12,870 bases of DNA, taken from contig CAYTFK010000204.1 of NCBI GenBank assembly GCA_964436865.1, positions 1-12,870 of the forward strand, written 5' to 3'. Made by a program: the position numbers and the translations under genes. The notes beneath the pieces were generated by a model that saw nothing but the letters and a program-made list of their open reading frames with translations, was not told where the DNA came from and ran no database searches. Source of the DNA: JAXGPP01 sp964436865. Lineage in GTDB: Bacteria; Planctomycetota; Planctomycetia; Pirellulales; Thermoguttaceae. Positions 1 through 7,300 of this stretch are shown piece by piece (position 1 is the first letter of the stretch; the number at the start of each line of letters is the position of its first letter).

Positions 1-40
1 TGAGCGGTGACTGGAGTTCAGACGTGTGCTCTTCCGATCT
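1..40. other. Illumina sequencing adapter (artefact)
   Basis: Bases 7-40 match exactly, as I remember it, the 34-base Illumina indexed read-2 adapter, which starts GTGACTGGAGTTCAGACG and ends GCTCTTCCGATCT. The six bases before it (TGAGCG) sit where an index would be. Genomic sequence starts at 41. The primase reading frame happens to stay open through the adapter, so automatic gene callers may add about 13 false residues. Confidence 0.97.
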
Positions 41-1819
41 CTTTATGTGGCCTAGAAGATCATCATATTTGAAATCCGTGCGCACAGCCGGGTTTTCGTG
101 ATCCGTTTCCAGCCGAATGCGGAGCGTGCGGCCGATCATGTCCTTGGTCAGCGCGGCATTATTGGAGGTGCCCAGCCAAACGATGTTGAGCGGCAGGTCC
201 GCTTTTCGATTCGTACCCAGAACCCGATCGAACCAGCGTCCCGCCGTCATTGCGTTTTCCAGGGTAGCGCCGCCGAACCTGCCCTTGATATTATCGAACA
301 AGATGTACGGGCTGCCATCCAAGGCGACACTCGTAATCGCCTTCCTCAGTTCGTCCTGGTCATTCGGAGCAGCATAGCGTGTCGCTTTGCGCCCCTCGAA
401 TATCATCATCAAGGCGTCGGTGAGCAGGCCCTTGCCGACCCGACTGATGTTGGCATCGACAAGGAAGAACGGTGCCTGCCCGGAGAACGCGGAACGGGAC
501 AGCAGTGTCACGAGGGCTGCGTACCATCCGCTCTTGTGCGCTGGGCCGGCGAAGGGGAAGTCTACCAGCACATCGTCCAGCAGGGCTATTGCAGCCTCGG
601 GTGCCATCAACGACGGAAATTGGCCGTCGATGTCGAGGTACTGTCCCGTCCCGGAATCGTACCCGGGCTTCGCAGCGATGGTCCCGTCGGAGCGAAGGAT
701 CGGACTGCTGACGATGCCCGTAATAACTGGGACGGCAGAGAAGTTGATGCTTTGCAGGACAGCGTTGACGACAGTTTCGTGCGGGAGGCAGGGTACATAG
801 CCGTTCTTCTGGGGGCTCCACTTTCGAAAGCGGGCGCAACTCGACAGTCTCACAGTCAGCGTGGCGGCCGGGATGGGACGCAATCGCGGACCACCATTGT
901 CGTGCTTGCAGAGTTTTGGCTTAGGCGCGTCATGCACTATCTCGACCAACACCCCGCGCTGATACGTGTTCGGTTCGGTGCTCAGCGCTCGGATGGATGC
1001 GGCCACTGCGGTGTCCAACTGGGTGTTCACCGTGATATCCGGCAAGAGCGGGCCATACGCCTCCTCGATATCAGCCCACCTCTTCGAGGTACTGCACTTC
1101 GCGTGGAAGCAGTGGAAACTGTGGCCGCCATCAGGGTGTACAATGATCGCTGGGTTACCGCCTTCTTCGTGGCCCGCGCCTTTGAACGGACAGGGGAATA
1201 GGTCAATAAATACGCCCCAATCAGGGTCTTCCCTCACATTCACCACGGGCAATCTGGCACGTCGGCAATAGTTCAGCAGCCTATCGACTTTCGCCTTGCG
1301 CGTCTCGGGTACATCGACTTGGGCCTTCGTTCGCTTGGCGGCTGGAGGCAAGGTCAGCAGCGTTTGGATGATCTCGTCCGGGAGTCGAGCAGGTGAGCAT
1401 TGCTGGAATGATATGATCCATTCACGACGAACGCCACCGACGACCGAAGGCGGTGCGATGGAGTGGGTTGCCTTGCCATTGCCGAGTCGGAACTCCAGGC
1501 CGCCCAACGACTCCACATGAACCGCGTTGGCGAGCTTCGTCAACCGTTCGTCATGTTGGTAGAGGTAATGCTTCCCCCGAGTCGATTTCCACGATGGAGT
1601 GAGGATGCTACCGAGGTGCTTGTCATAGGCCGCCGTCGCCTCTTCCCCGTCGCACTCCACGTCGATCAGACCACTAACAGGCCCCAGCAGAATTCCGACG
1701 TTGGCCGCGGGATTGTTGGCGAGGCGTCGAGCGACTTCCTCAGCCGACAGCGGATGGGCGGCCCAATCCTGGCCAACCGGAATCTTGGAATCGGGATAGC
1801 ACATGACGTAGCAGTTCAT
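41..1819 (-). CDS. Bifunctional primase/polymerase (AEP) with helicase-like C-terminal domain, 3' truncated
   Basis: The minus frame is open for 593 codons from ATG 1819 down to the adapter junction, so the C-terminus is missing. Residues 1-150 look like a prim-pol (archaeo-eukaryotic primase) domain: acidic motif GLIDVECD with D53, E55 and D57; SxxxxH motif STRGKHYLY with H84; and LEFRLGNG followed by IAPPS at 108-125. Residues 210-242 carry C210, H217, C237 and C242, a possible zinc ribbon. The C-terminal third resembles the AAA+/SF3-like helicase of phage and plasmid primases. It has a Walker A-like loop with VGKG around K463, Walker B-like YILFDN with D509, a sensor-1-like WLGTSNN near 550 and a conserved arginine in DMIGRTLRIRL near 565. 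The family primes and opens DNA for replication of mobile elements. GGAGGA at 1832-1837 and GAGG at 1825-1828 precede the start. An in-frame ATG at 1879 has no ribosome site. The domain calls come from motifs read by eye. Confidence 0.88.
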
Positions 1820-2165
1820 GGAAGCCTCGTTTCCTCCGATATGAGTGGCCGCCGTGCGGGCGGCAAACAGGCTTGACATCGGCTGATCGTCGGGGAGGGG
1901 GCGTTGGGTGGGTCAGGGCGCGTGTGCCGACCGATCCGGAGAAACAGAAGTAACAATTCTTCCGCCAGCACATGGTTAGCACGCCCCCATACGTCCCCGC
2001 CCCCCCGCTTTCGCCGCGTCACTCCCGACGAAAACGGCTTTAGCCCAGCCAGAGCAGCGGGACACTGCCCAAGACAGCGGGGACAGCCGCCTGTAACCCT
2101 GCCACCACCCGCCGGTTGAGGTACCCCTATACGTCGGGCGGTACGAACATCGTAGTTCGCCGCGC

Positions 2166-2180
2166 CGAAATAGCCGCCAC
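2166..2180 (+). repeat. Direct repeat CGAARTAGCCGCCAC, copy 1
   Basis: This copy reads CGAAATAGCCGCCAC and matches copy 2 at 2430-2444 in 14 of 15 bases. The first eight bases recur as CGAAGTAG at 2262-2269. The role is unknown; initiator, recombinase-arm or repressor sites are options. Confidence 0.45.
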
Positions 2181-2429
2181 GACAGACAAACTATAGGTCA
2201 CTCTCGTCCGGAATGTCGTCTTGGCGGCGCGGGCCGGCGGTCGTGCCTTCGGCTAGCTGCACGAAGTAGGGCGTACCGGTCGCGCTCGATCTCACGCAGA
2301 AGGCACACCGCGTCGACTCGGTCGCCGCGCGGTCAAGCTGCCGAGCCCGCCGCACTCCCCGCCCCTGCGCAAATGGTCGGCAAAGGCCGAGTCTCGGCGG
2401 CACCAACGTTCGGAGCATTTCCGCAGGGA

Positions 2430-2444
2430 CGAAGTAGCCGCCAC
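2430..2444 (+). repeat. Direct repeat CGAARTAGCCGCCAC, copy 2
   Basis: This copy reads CGAAGTAGCCGCCAC and has the same orientation as copy 1, starting 264 bases after it. It lies about 270 bases upstream of the tyrosine recombinase start. Confidence 0.45.
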
Positions 2445-2712
2445 TTCAGGCTAGGCGTGGTTAATGGAAGACAGGCGAAACAACGCTTACGACCATCGTC
2501 TCCGAACAAATACCCCCCCCCTGGCACACTCGCCCTGTTCGTCAGGCACCCGCGGCAGCAGTGCCGCTGCACCCTTATAGCTAAGAGTCCACCCTTCCCT
2601 CGGCAAGGATAGATGTATTTCGGTGGATCTCTGATCGGTACGTAATCACCTTGGAAAGAGTATCGCTTTCATACAGAAGCGTAACTCGCACGACTTGAAA
2701 GAGAATAGCACC

Positions 2713-3306
2713 ATGAGAAGCAGCAACAAAGGCGTCAAGTTCCCCGTCGAAACCCTTACCCTTGCCGAAGTGATGGGCCTCATGCAGGCGTGTAGCATGG
2801 GGCCGACCGGTATTCGCAATCGGGCACTCCTTGCTGTCCTGTACCGAGCGGCGTTGAGAGTCTCGGAGGCCCTCGCCCTGTTGCCAAAAGACCTCGACCC
2901 GCGGCGATGCAGCGTGCGGGTTCTGCATGGCAAGGGCGATAAGGCCCGCGTCGTCGGGCTTGATCCGGGCGCATGGTCCATTCTTCAGCGGTGGTTGGAG
3001 CGACGTGCTGCCCTCGGCATCGACGCGACGAAGCCGGTCTTCTGTACTCTCGCTGGCCGACCGCTCTCGACGGCCTATGTCCGCGCTTTGATGAAGCGTC
3101 TGGGTCGGAAGGCGAATGTCGCCAAGCGCTGCCACCCGCATGGACTCCGGCACAGTTGTGCCAGCGAATTGAGGCAGGAAGGGGTAGAAATCGGCCTCAT
3201 CTCTAAACAACTCGGCCATAGCTCGATTGCAACGACTGCCAAGTACCTGGACCATATTTGCCCGGAGCAAGTCCTCGATGTCATGCGAGGCAGGACTTGG
3301 GGGTGA
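2713..3306 (+). CDS. Minimal tyrosine recombinase / integrase
   Basis: The protein has 197 residues and consists almost wholly of a tyrosine recombinase catalytic domain, the class that cuts and rejoins DNA through a phosphotyrosine link. The active-site set is visible: R49 in ALRVSEAL, K74 in HGKGDKARVV, H143 and R146 in HPHGLRHSC, H169 in QLGHSS, and the nucleophile Y178 in TAKYLDH. Only about 15 residues precede the catalytic fold, so the usual N-terminal SAM-like DNA-binding domain of full-length integrases (300-400 residues) is absent. I chose ATG 2713; a TTG at 2695 would add six residues. GAAAGAGA just upstream is a weak ribosome site. It is divergent from the primase and probably moves or resolves the element. 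The active site looks complete, so it need not be a relic. Confidence 0.93.
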   Translation: MRSSNKGVKFPVETLTLAEVMGLMQACSMGPTGIRNRALLAVLYRAALRVSEALALLPKDLDPRRCSVRVLHGKGDKARVVGLDPGAWSILQRWLERRAALGIDATKPVFCTLAGRPLSTAYVRALMKRLGRKANVAKRCHPHGLRHSCASELRQEGVEIGLISKQLGHSSIATTAKYLDHICPEQVLDVMRGRTWG

Positions 3307-3507
3307 CTCTGCCGCGTTCCAGTCTGACTCGCACATATCGCAATTCGGCTTTGCGGCAGTGACGGCCGCTGGCTGGGCCGATCGGCTGATGTAACGGCGG
3401 GGCAGCTTGGATTCCATTTGCGTGGCGGACTTGGGCGCGATGCCGGCCGACTTCCCTCAACCGCGTCGGCCAAGCGAGCGCATCTTCGGGACCCGTGACG
3501 GTGTGTC

Positions 3508-3864
3508 ATGCGGCGATCTGCGAGAAGCGGGCAGCACCTGCGAGACGCCAGGATTTCTTGCGATAAGTTCCAGATCATCCCCGCCGGCCGCTGGTCCCGC
3601 ATCAAGGGCACGACCCCGAGAGGCGGCTCGGACGAGGACCGGCCGCACTTGGTGCCTGTCACCGTCGCCGGGCGAAACTTCGTCGAGATCGATGCCACCG
3701 GTTTCATCGGCGGCACCGGGCTCTGCCCCAGCGAGGTAACGCTGGACGACGACAGCAAGGTGCTGGCATACCGGTTCATCAACGTGACCGAGAGGGCTTC
3801 TGTCCAACTGATCGACCAGTTGGACGAGATGGTCCTCGCCATGCAGAGGTCTGCCCGTGACTGA
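3508..3864 (+). CDS. Hypothetical protein, 118 residues
   Basis: I do not recognise a family. Coding status rests on strong third-position G/C preference from about 3590 onward and a natural protein composition, for example HLVPVTVAGRNFVEIDATGF and an acidic stretch with LDDDSK. The N-terminal 20 residues are basic, the middle looks beta-rich, and the C-terminal 30 residues look like an amphipathic helix (ASVQLIDQLDEMVLAMQR). No signal peptide or membrane segment is seen. ATG 3508 is the first start after an in-frame stop but has no clear ribosome site, so the true start could be later. It ends 38 bases before the next gene and probably shares a transcript with it. Confidence 0.65.
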   Translation: MRRSARSGQHLRDARISCDKFQIIPAGRWSRIKGTTPRGGSDEDRPHLVPVTVAGRNFVEIDATGFIGGTGLCPSEVTLDDDSKVLAYRFINVTERASVQLIDQLDEMVLAMQRSARD

Positions 3865-3902
3865 CCGGGCTGCCAGTGACTGACACGTATGAAAGGCCAA
3901 AG

Positions 3903-4232
3903 ATGACGCTCGTGAACACCCTGGGCTACAAAGTCAAATTGAAGACATGCGGCGGGCAGCAATACACCGCGCGATTTCAGGACACGCCAACAGCGGACCT
4001 GATCGTCAGAACGCTTGAGCATTTTAAGGCTGATGTTATGGCCGCAGCACCCGAAGATCCGGCCGAATATATTGACCCGGACTACTTCGACAACCTGATC
4101 CAACTGGCAAAGCTGGCCGAGATTGTGCCGCCAGAGGACGGTCGGACAGTATTCCATGTCGTGCGTGTTGCGGGTGTCGATATCGGTCACGTCACAATCG
4201 ATCCTTTCAGCTTATGGGCGGTGCGGGAATGA
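3903..4232 (+). CDS. Hypothetical protein, 109 residues
   Basis: I do not recognise a family. The product is small, acidic and probably cytoplasmic, with a beta-type N-terminus (GYKVKLKTCGGQQYTARF), a helical acidic middle (ADVMAAAPEDPAEYIDPDYF) and a beta-type C-terminus (HVVRVAGVDIGHVTIDPF). I chose ATG 3903 because GAAAGG ends about six bases before it. A GTG at 3876 would add nine residues but has no ribosome site. Its stop overlaps the next gene's start as ATGA (4229-4232), which suggests coupled translation and a shared function. Confidence 0.75.
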   Translation: MTLVNTLGYKVKLKTCGGQQYTARFQDTPTADLIVRTLEHFKADVMAAAPEDPAEYIDPDYFDNLIQLAKLAEIVPPEDGRTVFHVVRVAGVDIGHVTIDPFSLWAVRE

Positions 4233-4927
4233 AGTTGCCGGATTACATATCAACCCGGATCGCTACCCTCAAGCGTCTCTGCGGCTTGCATGTGACGTGC
4301 CACGACAAGGGCGGGGTGTACTACTTCACCTTCGGCCCGCCGAACCGGCCGCTCAAGACGGTCTGCACCTACAAGAAGGCAAGAATGTTCGCTGCGGGAG
4401 TGGCATTCGGGAGACAGCACCTGCCGCTCCTCGACGACTGGGCGGACGGGAAGCCCGACGCCTGGGACTACGAGGCCGTGCTACGCGACCACGATGTCAC
4501 GGTCGAGTGGGGTGATAAGTCAGTAGACAGCGAGGGCCACCTTATGCCGCTTCACCCGTCGCTCTGCGGCTGGGGCTTCTCCTGGAAGCACGGAGCGATC
4601 CACATCGGCCAGACGACGGAAACCATCGCCCGCAAGGCGGCGGCCTTATTTGTCTCCCTCTGGCTCCGCAAGGTGTCGGCATCGTTCTGCGATAAACTCA
4701 TGGATGGTTTCATCGTCTACCTGGAGCGGCAGGAGCAGACCAGCTTGACGCTACCGGTCGAGATCGAGCGGGCTGGTGGCTCCACGGTCACTGGGCTCTG
4801 GGTAGGGAGAGGCCCGGGGCGGAGATGCCTCAACCTTTCAACAACCCACCAGAAGATCATCGAGGCCCTCGACCCGCAAGAGGACGACGAGATCGTCGTC
4901 ACGTTCACGAAGAGAAAGAAGAGCTAA
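4229..4927 (+). CDS. Hypothetical protein, 232 residues, coupled to the upstream gene
   Basis: I do not recognise a family. The protein is soluble, without signal peptide or membrane segment, and ends in a basic tail (TKRKKS). Visible blocks are GGVYYFTFGPPNRPLKTV near residues 27-44, GWGFSWKHGAIHIGQTT near 114-130 and RKAAALFVSLWLRK near 136-149. The first and last of these recur in the damaged reading frames at 4927-5442, so a related gene follows. I chose ATG 4229 because it overlaps the previous stop as ATGA; an ATG at 4214 adds five residues. The stop TAA shares its last base with the next ATG (TAATG). Codon use is strongly coding. A role in the mobile element is inferred from position only. 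Confidence 0.82.
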   Translation: MKLPDYISTRIATLKRLCGLHVTCHDKGGVYYFTFGPPNRPLKTVCTYKKARMFAAGVAFGRQHLPLLDDWADGKPDAWDYEAVLRDHDVTVEWGDKSVDSEGHLMPLHPSLCGWGFSWKHGAIHIGQTTETIARKAAALFVSLWLRKVSASFCDKLMDGFIVYLERQEQTSLTLPVEIERAGGSTVTGLWVGRGPGRRCLNLSTTHQKIIEALDPQEDDEIVVTFTKRKKS

Positions 4928-5442
4928 TGGACACCACCGCTACCAACACCGCTACCGACACCGCTATCAAGCACCGCTACCAAGCACCGCTTCCACCGGG
5001 TTCAAGTCCACGCCGATATGCCCGACCTTCAGGGCTGGTATCTAGAATTGGGGCCCGATGACCCTGACACCTTGATGGCAGTCCACCGGAGTGTCGCGGG
5101 TGTCTACTTCTTCAAGTTTGGCGAGACTTCTCCGGTTACGACCAAGTTCCGATGAAGCCCCTGCATCCGAGTGCAGACGCTCTAAGTCTCTGTCGGGTGG
5201 CATCTGGGGGGCCAGGAGTTCAGCGGCATTTGCTGGCTGCGCAGAGTCCAGGCAGGCGTGTCAACCGTGTGGGCCAAACCTGGGATGAGGTGGTCGCAAG
5301 GGCCGAGAAGTCGCCGGGGGGGGGCAGATTCGCCCACGGCCTTTCCTTCCGGATGCCTGGCTGCACGACAATCAGCCGGACAAGCAACGTGAACGCCCTG
5401 CACTTCGCCGCGGCCTTTCGTTCCTTGTGGCTTGGGAGGTGA
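4927..5442 (+). pseudogene. Frameshifted paralogue of the 232-residue protein
   Basis: Reading begins at ATG 4927 (MDTTATNTATDTAIKHRY), inside a short GCTACC/CACCGC repeat, and this frame stops at 5061. A second frame is then coding-like, with DMPDLQGWYLELGPDDPD and GVYFFKFG, and stops at 5155. A third starts at ATG 5152 in an ATGA overlap and ends with GLSFRMPGCTTISR and FAAAFRSLWLGR at 5442. GVYFFKFG matches GVYYFTFG, and FAAAFRSLWLGR matches KAAALFVSLWLRK, of the preceding gene. The two blocks are spaced about as far apart as in that protein (81 versus 88 residues). The simplest reading is one paralogous gene broken by indels, either real decay or base-call errors; nine G lie at 5316-5324. 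Three tiny coupled genes is a less likely alternative. Confidence 0.6.
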
Positions 5443-5445
5443 GTA

Positions 5446-5730
5446 TTGCCCGGGAGTTACACGGTTGGACGGGGGTGGGGAGGGTCAAATCGCCCTGCGA
5501 CCAGACGCGATGACTCGCGCGATAGGCTCGGCGAGATTTTGGTGCGCCAAATTCTGGAGGGGTGTGTCGCGTCAATCCGCGACCGCGAAACACATGGAGC
5601 GTGTGTATTGATCCGAGTCTTCCAAGATGATCGCCCCTTCTGGAAGGCTCCTTTCCGCCGCTGCAGCTCTGTCGTCAGTGCATTGCGGACGTCGCGTGCG
5701 CAGCGTTCCTGGGCTGCAGTTCTCAAGTAG
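5446..5730 (+). CDS. Doubtful small ORF, 94 residues, TTG start
   Basis: I do not recognise this. A strong ribosome site (GGGAGGTGA, 5434-5442) precedes TTG 5446 with good spacing. The middle of the product, around LGEILVRQILEGCVASI and ACVLIRVFQDDRPFWK, reads like protein, but both ends are low quality. It lies directly after the damaged paralogue in the same frame and may be its former C-terminus or a readthrough segment. The opposite strand is also open but arginine-rich and less convincing. Confidence 0.3.
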   Translation: MPGSYTVGRGWGGSNRPATRRDDSRDRLGEILVRQILEGCVASIRDRETHGACVLIRVFQDDRPFWKAPFRRCSSVVSALRTSRAQRSWAAVLK

Positions 5731-5812
5731 GGCACCAAAGAACGGCGATCACAAGCTATCTGCCCGCGTTTTCGCCGCTCGTTCCAATACTTCAATACTG
5801 GAGAAAGCTGAA

Positions 5813-6199
5813 ATGGACAAATACGAACGGCAAATTCAGAAAGACTTGGTTGCCTTTCTCAAGGCCCGCGGCTGGCATGTAGAACGTATGTTGGCCAATT
5901 CCTATCAAGCCGGCATTCCGGACTTGTATTGCTTCCATAAGAAGTGGAGCGAGCGATGGGTTGAGGTCAAGAGACTACACGACTATTCGTTCACGCGGGC
6001 CCAAAGGCTCAAGTGGCCGCAGTGGGAAGCAGCGGGCATTCCCATCTGGATTCTCACGGCAGCTACGCAAGAAGAATACGACAAGTTGTTTGTCCCGCCC
6101 AATTGGCGCGACTTCTGGAAGCGCTCGTTTGAGCCGCCAAACGTTGACGCGATGATAGACGAAATGGTGCGTGAGCACAACAAGAATCGTTCCTACTGA
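5813..6199 (+). CDS. VRR-NUC / PD-(D/E)XK nuclease domain protein
   Basis: The protein has 128 residues and is essentially one restriction-endonuclease-like fold of the VRR-NUC type. It shows an N-terminal helix with E5 (ERQIQKDLVAFLKARGWHV), then GIPDLY with D37, the strand RWVEVK with E51 and K53, and the FTRAQRLKWPQWEAAGIPIW segment typical of this family. D37, E51 and K53 form the expected metal-binding D-ExK set, so nuclease activity is plausible. The family includes phage-encoded nucleases and Holliday-junction or flap nucleases. ATG 5813 is preceded by GGAGA at 5800-5804 with eight-base spacing; longer in-frame starts from 5627 lack such a site. It probably works with the primase and recombinase in element replication or recombination, which is inferred from context. 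Confidence 0.87.
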   Translation: MDKYERQIQKDLVAFLKARGWHVERMLANSYQAGIPDLYCFHKKWSERWVEVKRLHDYSFTRAQRLKWPQWEAAGIPIWILTAATQEEYDKLFVPPNWRDFWKRSFEPPNVDAMIDEMVREHNKNRSY

Positions 6200-6913
6200 C
6201 GGCCTCGGTGTGCTGGGCCAGTTTCCGCATCACCAGCGCCGCAAGGTAGGCTGATTGGCCCAGAGAGTATTTTTCTAAACCTTCTCCCGGCTTATGCGGG
6301 ATCTCTAACGACTGGTGAAACGGCGCACGTGGCTCTGGCAGACGGTCCACCCAGCCTACTCCGTGGCAAGAGGGAAGGTTTTGACTACATCGCTCCCCAG
6401 CAACGATTCGCATCGAAAACACCGCCCCGCCCGTACTCAGGTCAAACGCAGCTTGCCGAGCTTCACGCCTCCGTCGGCGAAAAGATTCCGGATTCCGACC
6501 AACCTGAGCAACTTGGGCTAGCTGCGCTGATCCATCGCTTGGCAGTGGCAATGGAGATCGAGGACGGGGCTCAAACCCCTCGCCGCCGACTGGCCTGGGT
6601 GACATCGATTAAGCTTCTTTCGGTCCTGCCCCCATGGACGGGGGCAGGACCGAAAGAAACTGGTTGAACTGACCGCGGAGCTGCGGCGGCTATGCGGTTT
6701 GAATCCGAGCGCCCCGCTCTGGACGCTGATTGTACCCGCCGCGGTTCCCCGCGGGCAACCGGTGAGCACCGCACCGGGTGCGCCGCAGGGGCGGTCGGTT
6801 TGTAGGGCGATTACCGCTTGTCGCGGCCGTCGACGGGACCGCGCGCATGGCGGCCTGGCACGACCGTGAGGACGTCCTGGAAGCACATCGGCAGTGGGAA
6901 CGCACGGCGCGGC
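6200..6913. other. Gene-poor stretch with hairpin and coding-like fragments
   Basis: No intact gene is supported here. The minus strand has a short coding-like patch (about 6200-6310, product around LEKYSLGQSAYLAALVMRK), and the plus strand has another after the hairpin (about 6655-6720, around LVELTAELRRLCGLNPSAPLW). Neither has a credible start and end. The perfect 19-bp inverted repeat at 6615-6658 is the main feature. The whole looks like remnants of inserted or rearranged DNA. Confidence 0.4.
6615..6658. repeat. Perfect 19-bp inverted repeat, 6-base loop
   Basis: The left arm 6615-6633 (TTCTTTCGGTCCTGCCCCC) pairs fully with the right arm 6640-6658 across the loop ATGGAC. No T-run follows on either strand, so an intrinsic terminator is unlikely. 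It lies about 255 bases beyond the 3' end of the IS91-like transposase fragment, the side where IS91 elements carry their hairpin-containing origin end. Such a role is possible but unproven. A palindrome from library preparation is another option. Confidence 0.9.
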
Positions 6914-7297
6914 TCATGAGCTGTCCAAGGGCCAGGGAGCTTCCAGCAGTTGCGGCACGCTCGGACGCGGATACCTCTGGAGCACGCGCATCCTCCCGAT
7001 CCGGCAGACGGGACAGCGGCCGTGATCTTCCCGATCACCATTTTCGCTGGGCTCCGACGGTGCCGGAGTCGCCGGCTCGGCAGCCTCCGCCGGGCCGGCC
7101 TGCCCCAACAGTCCCCGGCAGCGCTGGAGCTTGGCGGCGCGGTGCCGGTTGGCCAGGAAGCCATAGTGGCGGATCCGCACGAAGCCGGAGGGGAGCACGT
7201 GAAGCATGAATCGGCGCAGGAACTCCACCGCCGGGAGGGTCATCGTCTCCCAGCGGTTGTCCTGGGCGTAGTTCTTCCGCCACCACTCCGGATGGCG
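6914..7297 (-). pseudogene. IS91-like (Y2) transposase, C-terminal fragment
   Basis: The open minus frame encodes 128 residues that resemble the end of IS91-family rolling-circle transposases: WRKNYAQDN, then MTLPAVEFLRRFMLHVLP, SGFVRIRHYGFLANRHR, and a C-terminal CPVC motif in GRCPVCRIGRMRVL. An in-frame stop (TAG, 7298-7300) lies just upstream, and no recognisable catalytic HUH and tyrosine segments follow in any frame up to about 7390, so the catalytic two thirds are missing. An internal ATG at 7243 could start a 109-residue piece, but that would not be functional alone. Full-length relatives run to roughly 350-400 residues. It is a relic of an insertion between the phage-like module and the downstream chromosomal genes. 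Confidence 0.8.
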
Positions 7298-7300
7298 CTA

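Larger units (their letters stand above)
1820..2712. other. 893-base divergent intergenic region
   Basis: This gap lies between the divergent primase and recombinase genes and must hold both promoters, though I could not place either one convincingly. No reading frame here looks coding; the longest are arginine-rich shadow frames. It holds a near-identical 15-base direct repeat (2166-2180 and 2430-2444), a third partial copy at 2262-2269, and a run of nine C at 2513-2521. Just before the recombinase (about 2640-2712) the sequence becomes richer in A and T. A replication origin, recombination site or operator region is possible but not shown. Confidence 0.5.

Noticed and set aside
98..1201. 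367-codon open frame on the plus strand
   Set aside because: It is antisense to the primase gene, whose motifs are clear, and its product is low-quality and arginine-rich.
1820..1879. Upstream ATG 1879 as the primase start
   Set aside because: It is in frame but lacks a ribosome site, while ATG 1819 follows GGAGGA and GAGG.
2191..2418. Small minus-strand frame in the divergent gap as a possible excisionase or HTH gene
   Set aside because: The product is arginine-rich with no helix-turn-helix pattern and no ribosome site; a 40-codon alternative frame with a GTG start is equally weak.
2581..4190. Long minus-strand open frames (2581-3417 and 3075-4190)
   Set aside because: They are antisense to the recombinase and the three small genes, with no ribosome site and no recognisable domain.
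4930..5000. GCTACC/CACCGC short repeats as a CRISPR-like or regulatory array
   Set aside because: The units are 6-12 bases, imperfect and without spacers; they fit a Thr-rich coding repeat or slippage site.
6555..6590. tRNA-like T-arm on the minus strand (GGGGTTTGAGCCCC)
   Set aside because: The conserved TTC of the loop is TTT and no acceptor, D or anticodon arm surrounds it.
6063..6605. 180-codon minus-strand frame
   Set aside because: Its end runs antisense through the VRR-NUC gene and most of the product is low-complexity; only a short patch (6200-6310) looks coding.
6615..6658. Hairpin as a rho-independent terminator
   Set aside because: No T-run follows the stem on either strand, and no confident gene ends close before it.
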